Source: Alteromonas confluentis (GTDB taxonomy: Bacteria; Pseudomonadota; Gammaproteobacteria; Enterobacterales; Alteromonadaceae). From it: a stretch of DNA of 64,000 nt. Below, piece after piece: positions 1 to 7,846 of this stretch (position 1 is its first letter; each line of letters opens with the position of its first letter). The position numbers and the translations under genes were made by a program. The DNA is taken from NCBI RefSeq assembly GCF_001757105.1, contig NZ_MDHN01000029.1, positions 62,001-126,000 on the forward strand, in the 5' to 3' direction. The notes beneath the pieces were generated by a model. That model saw nothing but the letters and a program-made list of their open reading frames with translations. It was not told where the DNA came from and made no database searches.

Positions 1-474
1 ATGAATAGTACTACCCTGATTAATAAAGCCCGTGCTTATTGCGAACAGCGTGGCGCCAGATTCACCCCTTTACGCGAAAAAGTTTACGAGATTTTACTTG
101 GTAAACATGGTCCGATGGGGGCGTATGAGTTGCTGGACACATTAAAAGAGACAGAATCCGGCGCGAAACCGGCAACTGTTTATCGTGCTCTGGATTTTTT
201 ACTAGAATTTGGATTTATACACCGACTGGAATCTACTAATGCATTCGTGGCCTGTCATCATTTTGGCTGCCACCATCCGGTACAGTTCCTTATTTGCGAC
301 AGTTGTGGCGATGTAGCAGAAATTCAGTCGGAAGGCTTACAGGAAACCCTTGAAAACCAGGCGAGTAAATATGGTTTCAAAGTTTCCAAACAAACAATAG
401 AAGCTCACGGACTTTGTGCAGACTGTCAGGATGCAGAAAACTCTGAGCCAGAGGAAGAACACCATGAATGTTGA
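1..474 (+). CDS. zur: Zur, zinc-responsive Fur-family repressor
   Basis: Fur-family DNA-binding repressor that senses zinc and shuts off zinc uptake genes. The 157-residue protein has the N-terminal winged helix (about residues 1-85, with the conserved KPATVYRALDFLLE stretch) and a four-cysteine structural zinc site, C99-x-x-C102 and C139-x-x-C142; the EAHGLCADC segment is typical of Zur rather than Fur. It ends in a short acidic, His-rich tail (EEEHHEC). The ATG is the first base of the window, and the N-terminus aligns with E. coli Zur from memory, so it is probably complete; its promoter lies outside. Its last 11 nt overlap the next gene, implying translational coupling. Confidence 0.93.
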   Translation: MNSTTLINKARAYCEQRGARFTPLREKVYEILLGKHGPMGAYELLDTLKETESGAKPATVYRALDFLLEFGFIHRLESTNAFVACHHFGCHHPVQFLICDSCGDVAEIQSEGLQETLENQASKYGFKVSKQTIEAHGLCADCQDAENSEPEEEHHEC

Positions 475-928
475 GTTTGTTAATCCTTTCATCAATGGTT
501 TACTAAACGTAATGGAAACCATGGCACAAACCAAATTAAAGCCAGGAAAACCAAAGCGTAAACAAAGCGATATAGCGCAGGGCGATGTTTCCGGCTTAAT
601 TGGAATGGTAGGGCCTCAGATAAAAGGGTCAATGTCGATCACCTTTGATGAGGAACTGGCGCTGACCATTATGGAGCGTATGGTAGGCGAGCGTCCTGCG
701 AAGCTCGACGCGGAAGTTGGCGATATGGTTGGTGAAGTCACCAACATGATTTGTGGCAACGCGAAGCGAGACCTGGCGGAGAAAGGCTTCGAGTTTGGCA
801 TGGCCACACCAATCGTAGTATCTGGAAAGCAACACACTATTAGTCACCAGGTCGATGGTTCCAAACTCATCATGCCATTTATGTGCGACGAAGGATTGGC
901 TCATATGGAAATATGCTTTGACAAGTAA
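464..928 (+). CDS. CheX-like chemotaxis phosphatase-domain protein
   Basis: A 154-residue protein with the CheX/CheC-like fold. The family dephosphorylates CheY-P using an E-x-x-N pair, seen here as E91-V-T-N94 followed by MICGNAK. No membrane segment is visible, so it should be cytosolic. I chose the ATG at 464 because the family starts at MNVEFVNPFI; a longer in-frame reading from 416 would lie deep inside zur. It overlaps the zur stop by 11 nt, so the two are probably cotranscribed, although they share no obvious function. Stand-alone CheX-like proteins are common in marine gammaproteobacteria; whether this one acts on CheY is unknown. Confidence 0.8.
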   Translation: MNVEFVNPFINGLLNVMETMAQTKLKPGKPKRKQSDIAQGDVSGLIGMVGPQIKGSMSITFDEELALTIMERMVGERPAKLDAEVGDMVGEVTNMICGNAKRDLAEKGFEFGMATPIVVSGKQHTISHQVDGSKLIMPFMCDEGLAHMEICFDK

Positions 929-1352
929 CTGGCACCAGCAAGAAATTATCCTTCCCCCGTTTCGACGGGGTTTCCACCTCATCACAGACCATATCGAAAG
1001 TGCAATCAGTGAGTTAGCAAACGTAAAGATTGGGCAACTTCACTTGTGGCTTCAGCATACAAGTGCCAGTCTCACCATTAATGAAAATGCAGATCCATCG
1101 GTAAGAAGTGATCTGGAAAGCTGGTTTAACCATACTGTATTAGAAAATTCGGAATTTTTTACACACACCTATGAAGGTATGGACGACATGCCCGCTCACG
1201 TCAAGTCTAGCTTGTTGGGTTGCGAGGTAACAATTCCGGTAAAGGATGGAAAGCTACAGCTAGGCACTTGGCAAGGTGTTATTATGGGCGAACATCGCAA
1301 TAATGGTGGCAGTCGGCGCATTCTGGCGACTTTACACGGCCTTTGGCGATAA
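918..1352 (+). CDS. YjbQ/UPF0047 family protein
   Basis: Small conserved protein of the YjbQ (UPF0047) family, for which a weak thiamine-phosphate synthase activity has been reported; its physiological role is unsettled. Family motifs are clear: LQHTSASLTINENADP, YEGMDDMPAHVKSSLLG and GTWQGVIMGEHRNNGGSRR, which carry the conserved His and Asp residues. There is no ATG at the expected position. The best start is TTG at 918 (giving MTSNWHQQ), with GGAA about 8 nt upstream, so the gene overlaps the end of the CheX-like gene by 11 nt. The result is 144 residues, normal for the family. The start codon is the least certain part of the call. Confidence 0.85.
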   Translation: MTSNWHQQEIILPPFRRGFHLITDHIESAISELANVKIGQLHLWLQHTSASLTINENADPSVRSDLESWFNHTVLENSEFFTHTYEGMDDMPAHVKSSLLGCEVTIPVKDGKLQLGTWQGVIMGEHRNNGGSRRILATLHGLWR

Positions 1353-1459
1353 ACTCCAGAAAATTCTTATATACGAAAGGTCGCAGTTGGCACGCCGTAT
1401 GCTAAGACTTTTTCATCCAATTGATTTATCTATCACTCAACGTTATACAGGATGTGAAA

Positions 1460-2599
1460 ATGAACAAAACTTTTAAACTGTCTGCACTGGCATTTGCATT
1501 AGCAGCCTCTGCTCACGTATCTGCACAGGAAGCATCAACACAATCATACGATAAATGGTTTGGCATTTACGGTATGTATTATAATGCTGACGTAGACAAA
1601 CCAGCACCTGATTACCTGGACGATGGCAAAGGCGTTGGTATGGAAATGGGCTGGCGTTTTGATGAAAGCTGGGCTGTTCGCGGTGAATTTACTGCATTAG
1701 AACTCGATTATATGGAAGTTCTGAGCAATAAAGACAGCGCTTCTGGCTTCATGTTTGGCGTAGACGCAATGTACTTCATGCCTAATGACTGGTGGTACAT
1801 TTTCGGTGGTCTTAAGCGTCAGGAATTCGATGAAGATCACAACCTGGTTAACTTAGGTCTGGGTAAGCATTGGGCAATCGGTGAAAAGCTGAAGCTTTCT
1901 ACTGAAGTTGCTGCTTATCGCGACATCGACGATTCTTACTACGACTACAGCGTTAAAGTTGGTCTGACATTCCCATTCGGAAACGCGACAACGTCTAACT
2001 ACAAAGAGCCTACGCCTGTTGTAGACGGTGACAGCGACAGCGATGGCGTGCTTAATAGTGTTGACCAGTGTCCTAACACACCAGCAGGTACCGAAGTTGA
2101 TTCAACAGGTTGTGCAGTAGTTACTGAAGCTGACAGCGACAGCGATGGCGTTGTAGACAGCAAAGACATGTGCCCTGACACACCAATGAACGACAAAGTA
2201 GACGCAGACGGTTGTACTGTGTTTGACGAAAAAGAAGTAACGCACAACCTGCGTGTTCTGTTCGCGAACGAAAGTGCTGAAGTGTCTGAGCCACACTCTG
2301 CTGACATCGAAGACTTTGTTGCATTCTTCAAGCGCTACGGCAAAACAGAAGCAGTGATCGAAGGTCACGCATCTGCTCCAGGTACTGATGCGTACAACAT
2401 GGAACTGTCTGAGCGTCGTGCAGAAGCGTTTAAAGACGTTCTGGTAAATGAATACGATATCGACCCTGCACGTCTTAGCACAGAAGGTTTCGGTGAAAGT
2501 GAACTGCTGATGGAAGGTACTTCTCCAGAAGCAAACCGCGTAAACCGTCGTATCTCTATCCGCGTTACAGCGATTGTTGAAGTACCTGAAAAGCGTTAA
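1460..2599 (+). CDS. OprF-like OmpA-family outer-membrane protein
   Basis: A 379-residue outer-membrane protein. A signal peptide (residues 1-23, cleaved after SAHVSA) is followed by an eight-stranded-type beta barrel (about 24-185), two thrombospondin type 3 calcium-binding repeats (DSDSDGVLNSVDQCP and DSDSDGVVDSKDMCP, each with a following cysteine), and a C-terminal OmpA peptidoglycan-binding domain with GHASAPGT, LSERRAEAFKDVL and NRVNRRISI. It anchors the outer membrane to the cell wall and may act as a slow porin, as OprF does. The ATG at 1460 has AGGA 8 nt upstream and begins the signal peptide. A strong hairpin terminator follows. Confidence 0.9.
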   Translation: MNKTFKLSALAFALAASAHVSAQEASTQSYDKWFGIYGMYYNADVDKPAPDYLDDGKGVGMEMGWRFDESWAVRGEFTALELDYMEVLSNKDSASGFMFGVDAMYFMPNDWWYIFGGLKRQEFDEDHNLVNLGLGKHWAIGEKLKLSTEVAAYRDIDDSYYDYSVKVGLTFPFGNATTSNYKEPTPVVDGDSDSDGVLNSVDQCPNTPAGTEVDSTGCAVVTEADSDSDGVVDSKDMCPDTPMNDKVDADGCTVFDEKEVTHNLRVLFANESAEVSEPHSADIEDFVAFFKRYGKTEAVIEGHASAPGTDAYNMELSERRAEAFKDVLVNEYDIDPARLSTEGFGESELLMEGTSPEANRVNRRISIRVTAIVEVPEKR

Positions 2600-2618
2600 T
2601 TCGACAATAAGACATATT

Positions 2619-2646
2619 AAAAAGGCGCCATCTGGCGCCTTTTTTG
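2619..2646. terminator. Bidirectional intrinsic terminator
   Basis: GGCGCC (2624-2629) and GGCGCC (2634-2639) form a stem around a 4-nt loop, with A-rich sequence on the left and a T run on the right. It serves the OmpA-family gene and can also stop dnaB transcription from the other strand. Confidence 0.9.
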
Positions 2647-2690
2647 TGTCTGTAGATTTATCGATTGTTTCGATAGTGTAAGTGTAAGCG

Positions 2691-4088
2691 TTAGTATTCG
2701 TCGTCGAAAGCGGGACCAGCATAATTGTCAAAACGCGAAAACTGGCCTTGGAAGGTAAGACGGCTTGTACCGATGGGACCATTACGCTGCTTACCAATAA
2801 TGATTTCTGCAATACCCTTGTATTCACTGTTTTCGTGATAAACCTCGTCACGGTAAATGAACATGATCAAGTCGGCATCCTGCTCGATGGAGCCCGATTC
2901 ACGAAGGTCCGAGTTTACTGGGCGCTTATCTGCCCGTTGTTCCAAACTACGGTTAAGCTGCGACAGCGCAACCACAGGTACTTCCAATTCTTTCGCCAAA
3001 GCCTTCAATGAACGCGAAATCTCGGCGATTTCCAACGTACGGTTATCACTTAAAGACGGCACCCGCATCAATTGAAGGTAATCCACCATGATCAAACTAA
3101 TGCCGCCACGTTCCCGGGCCAGCTTTCGTGCCCGCGAGCGCACATCCATCGGTGTCAGGCCGGAAGAATCATCAATAAACAGGTTATCTTTGTCTTTGAG
3201 CATGGCCATGGTGTTAGAGACTCGAGCCCATTCCTGATCATCAAGTTGGGCAGTACGAATGCGGGTTTGGTCTACACGACTCAGTGATGCCAGCATACGC
3301 ATCATGATTTGCTCAGACGGCATTTCCAGACTGAAAACCAGCACGGCTTTTGTCTCAGCCATCATGGCGTTTTCACACAGGTTCATAGCAAAAGTTGTTT
3401 TACCCATCGACGGACGGGCAGCCACGATGATTAGGTCGGAGGGCTGTAAACCACTGGTTTTCTTGTCGAGGTCGCTGAAACCCGTGGTAACACCGGTTAC
3501 TTCCTTGCTGGTTTCTATCAACGATTCCAGTCGCTTAATAGTTTTATCAAGCACCGAGTCAACATCCCGGGGGCCTTCATTTTCCCCTGTTCGTTTCTCT
3601 GCGATTTCAAAAACCTTACTCTCTGCCATATCCAGAATGTCGGCACTGTCGCGACCTTCCGGGTTGTACCCCACTTCGGCAATTTCGTGAGCAACGCTAA
3701 TTAACTCACGAGTGATTGCGCGTTCACTAACGATCTTCGCATAGGAGACCACGTTGGCAGAGCTTGGCGTATTCTTTGCCAATTCGGCAAGATAGGCGAA
3801 GCCACCTGCATCTTCGAGCTCGTTTCGGTGCTCAAGCGCTTCAGACACAGTAATCAAATCCACCGGCTGACTCTGACCTAACAGATGAAGAATGACTTTG
3901 AAGATGACCTGATGGGAGTGATTATAAAAATCTGTATCGGTGACCACTTCGGCCACTTTGTCCCAACTCTCACGATCGATAAGCATGCTTCCAAGCACGG
4001 CCTGCTCAGCTTCGATGCTGTGCGGCGGTACCTTCAGCTTTTCGATATTTTTATCTTTTGAGGTTGGAACGACTTTCACAATATTCAC
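2691..4088 (-). CDS. dnaB: Replicative DNA helicase DnaB
   Basis: The hexameric 5'-3' helicase that unwinds DNA at the replication fork. The 465-residue protein has the N-terminal DnaB domain (HSIEAEQAVLGSML near residue 24), a linker, and the RecA-like ATPase with Walker A ARPSMGKTT (about 224-232), a Walker B region ending in IMVDYLQLM, and the C-terminal LRESGSIEQDAD and IIIGKQRNGPIG motifs. Length is normal. No priB, rpsR, rplI or alr genes lie next to it: upstream is an unrelated lipoprotein gene, 127 nt away. Confidence 0.97.
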   Translation of the reverse strand: MNIVKVVPTSKDKNIEKLKVPPHSIEAEQAVLGSMLIDRESWDKVAEVVTDTDFYNHSHQVIFKVILHLLGQSQPVDLITVSEALEHRNELEDAGGFAYLAELAKNTPSSANVVSYAKIVSERAITRELISVAHEIAEVGYNPEGRDSADILDMAESKVFEIAEKRTGENEGPRDVDSVLDKTIKRLESLIETSKEVTGVTTGFSDLDKKTSGLQPSDLIIVAARPSMGKTTFAMNLCENAMMAETKAVLVFSLEMPSEQIMMRMLASLSRVDQTRIRTAQLDDQEWARVSNTMAMLKDKDNLFIDDSSGLTPMDVRSRARKLARERGGISLIMVDYLQLMRVPSLSDNRTLEIAEISRSLKALAKELEVPVVALSQLNRSLEQRADKRPVNSDLRESGSIEQDADLIMFIYRDEVYHENSEYKGIAEIIIGKQRNGPIGTSRLTFQGQFSRFDNYAGPAFDDEY

Positions 4089-4215
4089 TTCCGAAATTTC
4101 GAAGAGGATATTGTCCGTGAATCAGCACGAATTGCAATGTGTTTAGGCTATCAAGCTAATAACTTGTCGTTCCAATAACTGACGATATTTGGCTTTCACA
4201 TGTTTAACAGCGCCA

Positions 4216-4698
4216 TTATTGCGCTATGGCTTCGGTTTTCTCCATTTGAAAGAAAACGCCATCCCATAGGGTAAAAGCACGCTCTTTACTGGCAACCAGT
4301 ACTGATTGACCCGGCACATTTTCCCCGTGACATTCAATGTCGAAACGTGAAATTTTATTCGCTACGATGCCGAGTTGCGCAAAAGACACTTTATATTCAA
4401 TTTGAAAGTCTTTCTCTGATAGCTTTTTTTCGTGCCATTTCGTTTGCCCGCATTGTGTTTGACCAAGTACCACATTGTCGGTTGAATATTGAAACGATTG
4501 GCCTAGCATAGTTTTAGTGTCTTCAGGCTCCATAGCACTAATCCCGGGAGCCACCGAGGAGGTAATAACCCAAGTTCCTTCTACGCTAGCAGGCTCTTTT
4601 ACTGCACAACTGGTAATGGCCGCACAAGCGGTAAGAAAAAGTACGCCGAACCAGATAAGTGGGGAAGTTCCCTTTGCGCTTCGGTGTCGCGCTGACAT
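4216..4698 (-). CDS. Small predicted lipoprotein, unknown function
   Basis: I do not recognise this family. The 160-residue protein has a basic N-terminus, a hydrophobic stretch (about 14-30) and two overlapping lipobox candidates, LTAC (C25) and ITSC (C31), so it is probably a lipoprotein. The mature part begins with VEGTW, a turn seen in small beta-barrel lipocalin-like domains, and has two further cysteines that could pair. The start at 4698 is supported by an AAGGAGAAAC ribosome site just upstream; a longer reading from 4758 lacks one. Orientation matches dnaB, but 127 nt separate them and no shared role is evident. Confidence 0.6.
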   Translation of the reverse strand: MSARHRSAKGTSPLIWFGVLFLTACAAITSCAVKEPASVEGTWVITSSVAPGISAMEPEDTKTMLGQSFQYSTDNVVLGQTQCGQTKWHEKKLSEKDFQIEYKVSFAQLGIVANKISRFDIECHGENVPGQSVLVASKERAFTLWDGVFFQMEKTEAIAQ

Positions 4699-4900
4699 CA
4701 GTTTCTCCTTATTTTTATAACCAAACATAAATAGGGTCAAAAAGGCTGAATTAAACAAGCCGCTGAGGGAGCTTGTCGTGCTTATTGGATAATTGGTCTA
4801 ATTGCGCGAAGAGAGGTTCAGAAGTTTACAAAAAAGAGCAGAAAACCTGATGATTTTCTGCTCTTTTATCTATTTTGATATTGAATACTTTTCTAGCTTG

Positions 4901-5881
4901 CTACTTAGTTTTAACAATGAGCTCGCCGTGCACGGTGGACATTTCCACCCCTGCAGAACCTTTATTCACCGAAAACTCAAGCCATTTACTCGGGCCATAT
5001 TTTGCCGACTTCTGTTTGTCGCTGGTAATTTTATTAACAATATCGCCTCCAGCATGGGCTTCCAACTCGAAGCGCGCTGACACGTCTTTCTGCATGGTAA
5101 GAGTGATGGTGCCCCCTACGGAGGAAGCTTCCACATCCGCTTTGCTGTCGAGGGTCATTGATGTTTCGATCTCACCATTTACGGTAGTCAATGACAGTGA
5201 TTTTATCAGAGCCAATTCTAATTCCGCATCGCCATTCACCGATTCAAATTCAACGACGGGACTCGATGTTTTAAGCTTTACATTGCCATTTACCGTCATC
5301 ACTTTTGTGAGTTCGTCACCTTGGTGTTCGCCTTTCACATCGCCGTTTACGGTTTCAATTTGAAGTAAGCCACGTACTGCATTAAGTGAAATGTCACCAT
5401 TTACGGTTTCTAATTTCATTCGACCGGCTATGTCTTTGGCATCGATATCGCCGTTCACTACTTCCAACTGCACACTGTCGGTAAGAGATTCAACACTTAC
5501 GCCTGCATTGACAGCCGTGTAAGACACACCAGATTTTGTAGGCACATAAATAGTCAGATCATCACCATCGTCATAATCTTTCTCTTTCCAGTTGATTTTA
5601 CGATGGTTGGTTTCTACCTGAATAGTAATGTCATTACCGTCTTTCTCGAAAATGAATTCTTCGGTGCGATCGCCAAGCTCGCCGGAAACGTAGACTTCAT
5701 TTTTATCCCAACCAATAATTTTTGCCTTACCGGAAACATGCTCTATCTCCACATGGGGGGAAGCCGAGGTTTCCAGTCGCTTATCGACCTTCTCTTTAGC
5801 CTGCGCCCCCAACGAGACAATAAGCAGACTACTAGCAATTAACGCGGTGATGAAAGAGTGGGACGTTTTGTTACGCATCAT
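4901..5881 (-). CDS. Exported DUF4097 beta-repeat protein
   Basis: A 326-residue exported protein with a signal peptide (cleaved near LGAQAKE) and a DUF4097-type repeat region: many short turns of the form VNGD/VNGE spaced about 18-20 residues apart (VVNGDIDAKD, TVNGDISLNA, TVNGDVKGE, TVNGNVKLK, SVNGDAELE, TVNGEIETS), expected to stack as a beta helix. Function is unknown; the family is often called putative adhesin. The ATG at 5881 has AAGGAT upstream. It is the last gene of a three-gene operon with an ECF sigma factor and its likely anti-sigma partner, 16 nt downstream, so it may be a target or a signal carrier of that system. Confidence 0.8.
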   Translation of the reverse strand: MMRNKTSHSFITALIASSLLIVSLGAQAKEKVDKRLETSASPHVEIEHVSGKAKIIGWDKNEVYVSGELGDRTEEFIFEKDGNDITIQVETNHRKINWKEKDYDDGDDLTIYVPTKSGVSYTAVNAGVSVESLTDSVQLEVVNGDIDAKDIAGRMKLETVNGDISLNAVRGLLQIETVNGDVKGEHQGDELTKVMTVNGNVKLKTSSPVVEFESVNGDAELELALIKSLSLTTVNGEIETSMTLDSKADVEASSVGGTITLTMQKDVSARFELEAHAGGDIVNKITSDKQKSAKYGPSKWLEFSVNKGSAGVEMSTVHGELIVKTK

Positions 5882-5897
5882 AAAATTATCCTTACGA

Positions 5898-6398
5898 TCA
5901 AATTTGCTGCCACTTGGGCGCGTGCACTCGCTCAATCAGCAATAACTGTTGTTGGTATATATGCTGGAGCATGCCCAGCAAAGCGGTATTGTCTGGATCT
6001 TCGGCCAACGCGCGTTTTACCGCCGAAGCCGCCTCATCCAGTTCATTAAGTTGCTGCTGCCAATCATCCGTCACTGCTGCTTTCTCACTGAAACGGGTTA
6101 ACAGCGACAATTTTTGCTCTTCATGCTGCTGACTGATGGCCTGCACCAGTGCATCACCGTGCATACCTTGTGATGACGGCTCTGAAAGTGGATCTATTTT
6201 GGTAACGAGCAACACTGCAGCGAACAATATAAAGGAGGCAGCAATAGGCATAGCCACGCCCCTTCCCTGCTTAACAGGAGTGGCAGGGATGTTGTCATTA
6301 ATGCTATGCGCAATACCAACCCACAAATCCTTATCAGGCACTTTTTCTTTCTCTAGCTTCGCCAGCGCTACTGTTAGCTTGTGGTTATGCTCAACCAT
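5898..6398 (-). CDS. Membrane-anchored putative anti-sigma factor
   Basis: A 166-residue protein with a cytoplasmic N-terminal helix region (1-48), one transmembrane segment (about 49-68) and a periplasmic, Gln- and Glu-rich helical domain containing a long coiled-coil-like stretch. The start at 6398 shares one base with the stop of the ECF sigma gene (TAATG), the classic arrangement for sigma/anti-sigma pairs. It lacks the H-x3-C-x2-C zinc motif of ZAS anti-sigma factors. The anti-sigma role is inferred from position and topology, not from sequence identity. Confidence 0.6.
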   Translation of the reverse strand: MVEHNHKLTVALAKLEKEKVPDKDLWVGIAHSINDNIPATPVKQGRGVAMPIAASFILFAAVLLVTKIDPLSEPSSQGMHGDALVQAISQQHEEQKLSLLTRFSEKAAVTDDWQQQLNELDEAASAVKRALAEDPDNTALLGMLQHIYQQQLLLIERVHAPKWQQI

Positions 6399-6967
6399 TA
6401 GTCTGCTCCCATCCAATCTTCGAGCAACTGACGCGCTCGGTGGTACTGTGCTTTACTCGTACCCGATGCAATTTTCAACATAGTGGCAATGTCTTCGTGT
6501 CGATATCCTTCGATGGCATGTAATACAAACACCACTCTAGCCCGCTCCGGCAATCGTAGAATATATTTTTCAAGATCGACCCCACTGCTACAACCAGACG
6601 TCTCGGGTTCTGCCAATGTGACGCTTTCGATGTCGAACATGCGCTGCAACCAGTTTTTCTGTCGGCGCATGTAGCTGATTGTCACATTCGCCGCCACACT
6701 GTGCAGCCAGGTAGAAAACTGACTGCGTCCATCGAAATTAGATAGTGTGCGCCAGACTTGGATAAACACTTCCTGAGCAGCATCTTCAGCCATTCCCCGT
6801 TCGCCGGTTAACCGAAAACACAATCCAAAAACACGTTTGATATGGATGTCGTAAATTTCTCGGTATGCATCACGGTCACCATTAACTGCCGCACGCAAAA
6901 GTACACTTTCCCGCACTCTTAAAGTGTCGGGTTTCATATCTGTGACCGTGGCGTGTGATAATTCCAT
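6398..6967 (-). CDS. ECF-family RNA polymerase sigma factor
   Basis: A 189-residue extracytoplasmic-function sigma factor. Region 2 spans about residues 27-92 (DAYREIYDIHIKRVFGLC, AEDAAQEVFIQVW, STWLHSVAANVTISYMRR) and region 4 about 132-185 (RLPERARVVFVLHAIEGY, HEDIATMLKIASGTSKAQYH). The ATG at 6967 has AAGGAAAG upstream. It heads an operon with a membrane anti-sigma candidate and a DUF4097 protein, and such sigma factors normally activate their own operon. A short inverted repeat, AAGCG-TTTA-CGCTT, lies just upstream of the ribosome site. The signal it senses is not visible here. Confidence 0.92.
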   Translation of the reverse strand: MELSHATVTDMKPDTLRVRESVLLRAAVNGDRDAYREIYDIHIKRVFGLCFRLTGERGMAEDAAQEVFIQVWRTLSNFDGRSQFSTWLHSVAANVTISYMRRQKNWLQRMFDIESVTLAEPETSGCSSGVDLEKYILRLPERARVVFVLHAIEGYRHEDIATMLKIASGTSKAQYHRARQLLEDWMGAD

Positions 6968-7128
6968 GCTTTCCTTAAGCGTTTACGCTTTAACTCTTTT
7001 TATTTCATCGCTAAGCGCGGTGTTTTTTGATGCTGATATTTCATTAGTCGCATCGCCAGATGAAAAGGTTTAAATGCGTCTTGGTTTTTTTTACATTAGT
7101 CACCTACCAATTACCACAGGACATCGCC

Positions 7129-7773
7129 ATGCATTCAGATATGCACCTTGAAGCGCTTTTTGCTGCCAAACCAGCTCCCTTCGGCCCCCGTGGTGCACCT
7201 AGCGCCATTCAGAAACAAGCAGTTCAACAGCTTCACGTTAACATCGATGGAACAGATGAAGATGAACAAGGAAACAAAAAGCTACACGGTGGCCCTGAAA
7301 AGGTACTGCATCAATATAGCCATAAAGGTTATCAGGCATTAACTGAGGCATTTCCTGAAAAAGCCTTTGCCGTTGGAACAATCGGCGAGAATATGATTGT
7401 GGCCGGTATGGACGACAACAACGTGCATGTTGGTGATGTATATAAAATGGGTAACGTGGTACTGCAGGTTAGCGCTCCTCGGGCACCGTGCAATAAAATA
7501 TCCCATCGCTATGAAATTAAGAATCTGGATCGCTTCGTTGGGCTGAATGGCATTACAGGCTGGTACTATAGGGTGCTCGAAACCGGTGTTTTGCATGTGG
7601 GCGACGCCGTAGCATTAGTCTCACGCCCACAACACACGGTGAGTATTGCTGCACTCATGACGGCGGTATACGACAAAGGCCAACCTGAGAAAGCGAAAGA
7701 TTATGTCGGTATCGAGGTACTCGATGATGAGTGGCGAGAGAAATGCGAACGCGTCATTAAACGGGCATCCTGA
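7129..7773 (+). CDS. YiiM-like MOSC-domain protein
   Basis: MOSC-domain protein of the YiiM type (214 residues), a family related to the C-terminal domain of molybdenum cofactor sulfurase and involved in molybdenum-dependent reduction of N-hydroxylated compounds. Conserved features are KLHGGPEKVL, GTIGENMI, VHVGDVYKMG and SAPRAPC with the conserved cysteine C121. I chose the ATG at 7129 (MHSDMHLEAL) because the family begins there and an AGGAC site lies 9 nt upstream; the 23 residues encoded before it do not match the family. Single gene, closed by a hairpin terminator. Confidence 0.85.
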   Translation: MHSDMHLEALFAAKPAPFGPRGAPSAIQKQAVQQLHVNIDGTDEDEQGNKKLHGGPEKVLHQYSHKGYQALTEAFPEKAFAVGTIGENMIVAGMDDNNVHVGDVYKMGNVVLQVSAPRAPCNKISHRYEIKNLDRFVGLNGITGWYYRVLETGVLHVGDAVALVSRPQHTVSIAALMTAVYDKGQPEKAKDYVGIEVLDDEWREKCERVIKRAS

Positions 7774-7796
7774 ACTTTTTATTTGCCTATTAGCAC

Positions 7797-7827
7797 AAAA
7801 GGCACATCAATGCTGATGTGCCTTTTT
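7797..7827. terminator. Bidirectional intrinsic terminator
   Basis: A 9-bp perfect stem, GGCACATCA (7801-7809) with TGATGTGCC (7814-7822), is flanked by AAAA on the left and TTTTT on the right. It lies between the convergent MOSC and DUF885 genes and can end both. Confidence 0.9.
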
Positions 7828-7846
7828 CATAAATACGAAATCACGC

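Noticed and set aside
2102..2851. 249-codon open frame on the minus strand across the OmpA gene and the dnaB end
   Set aside because: It runs through the OmpA coding sequence, the terminator and part of dnaB, and is rich in Cys, Phe and Val as expected for an antisense shadow.
5160..5480. Recurring CCATTTAC-like DNA motif, checked as a regulatory repeat
   Set aside because: It is the reverse complement of codons for VNG turns in the DUF4097 protein.
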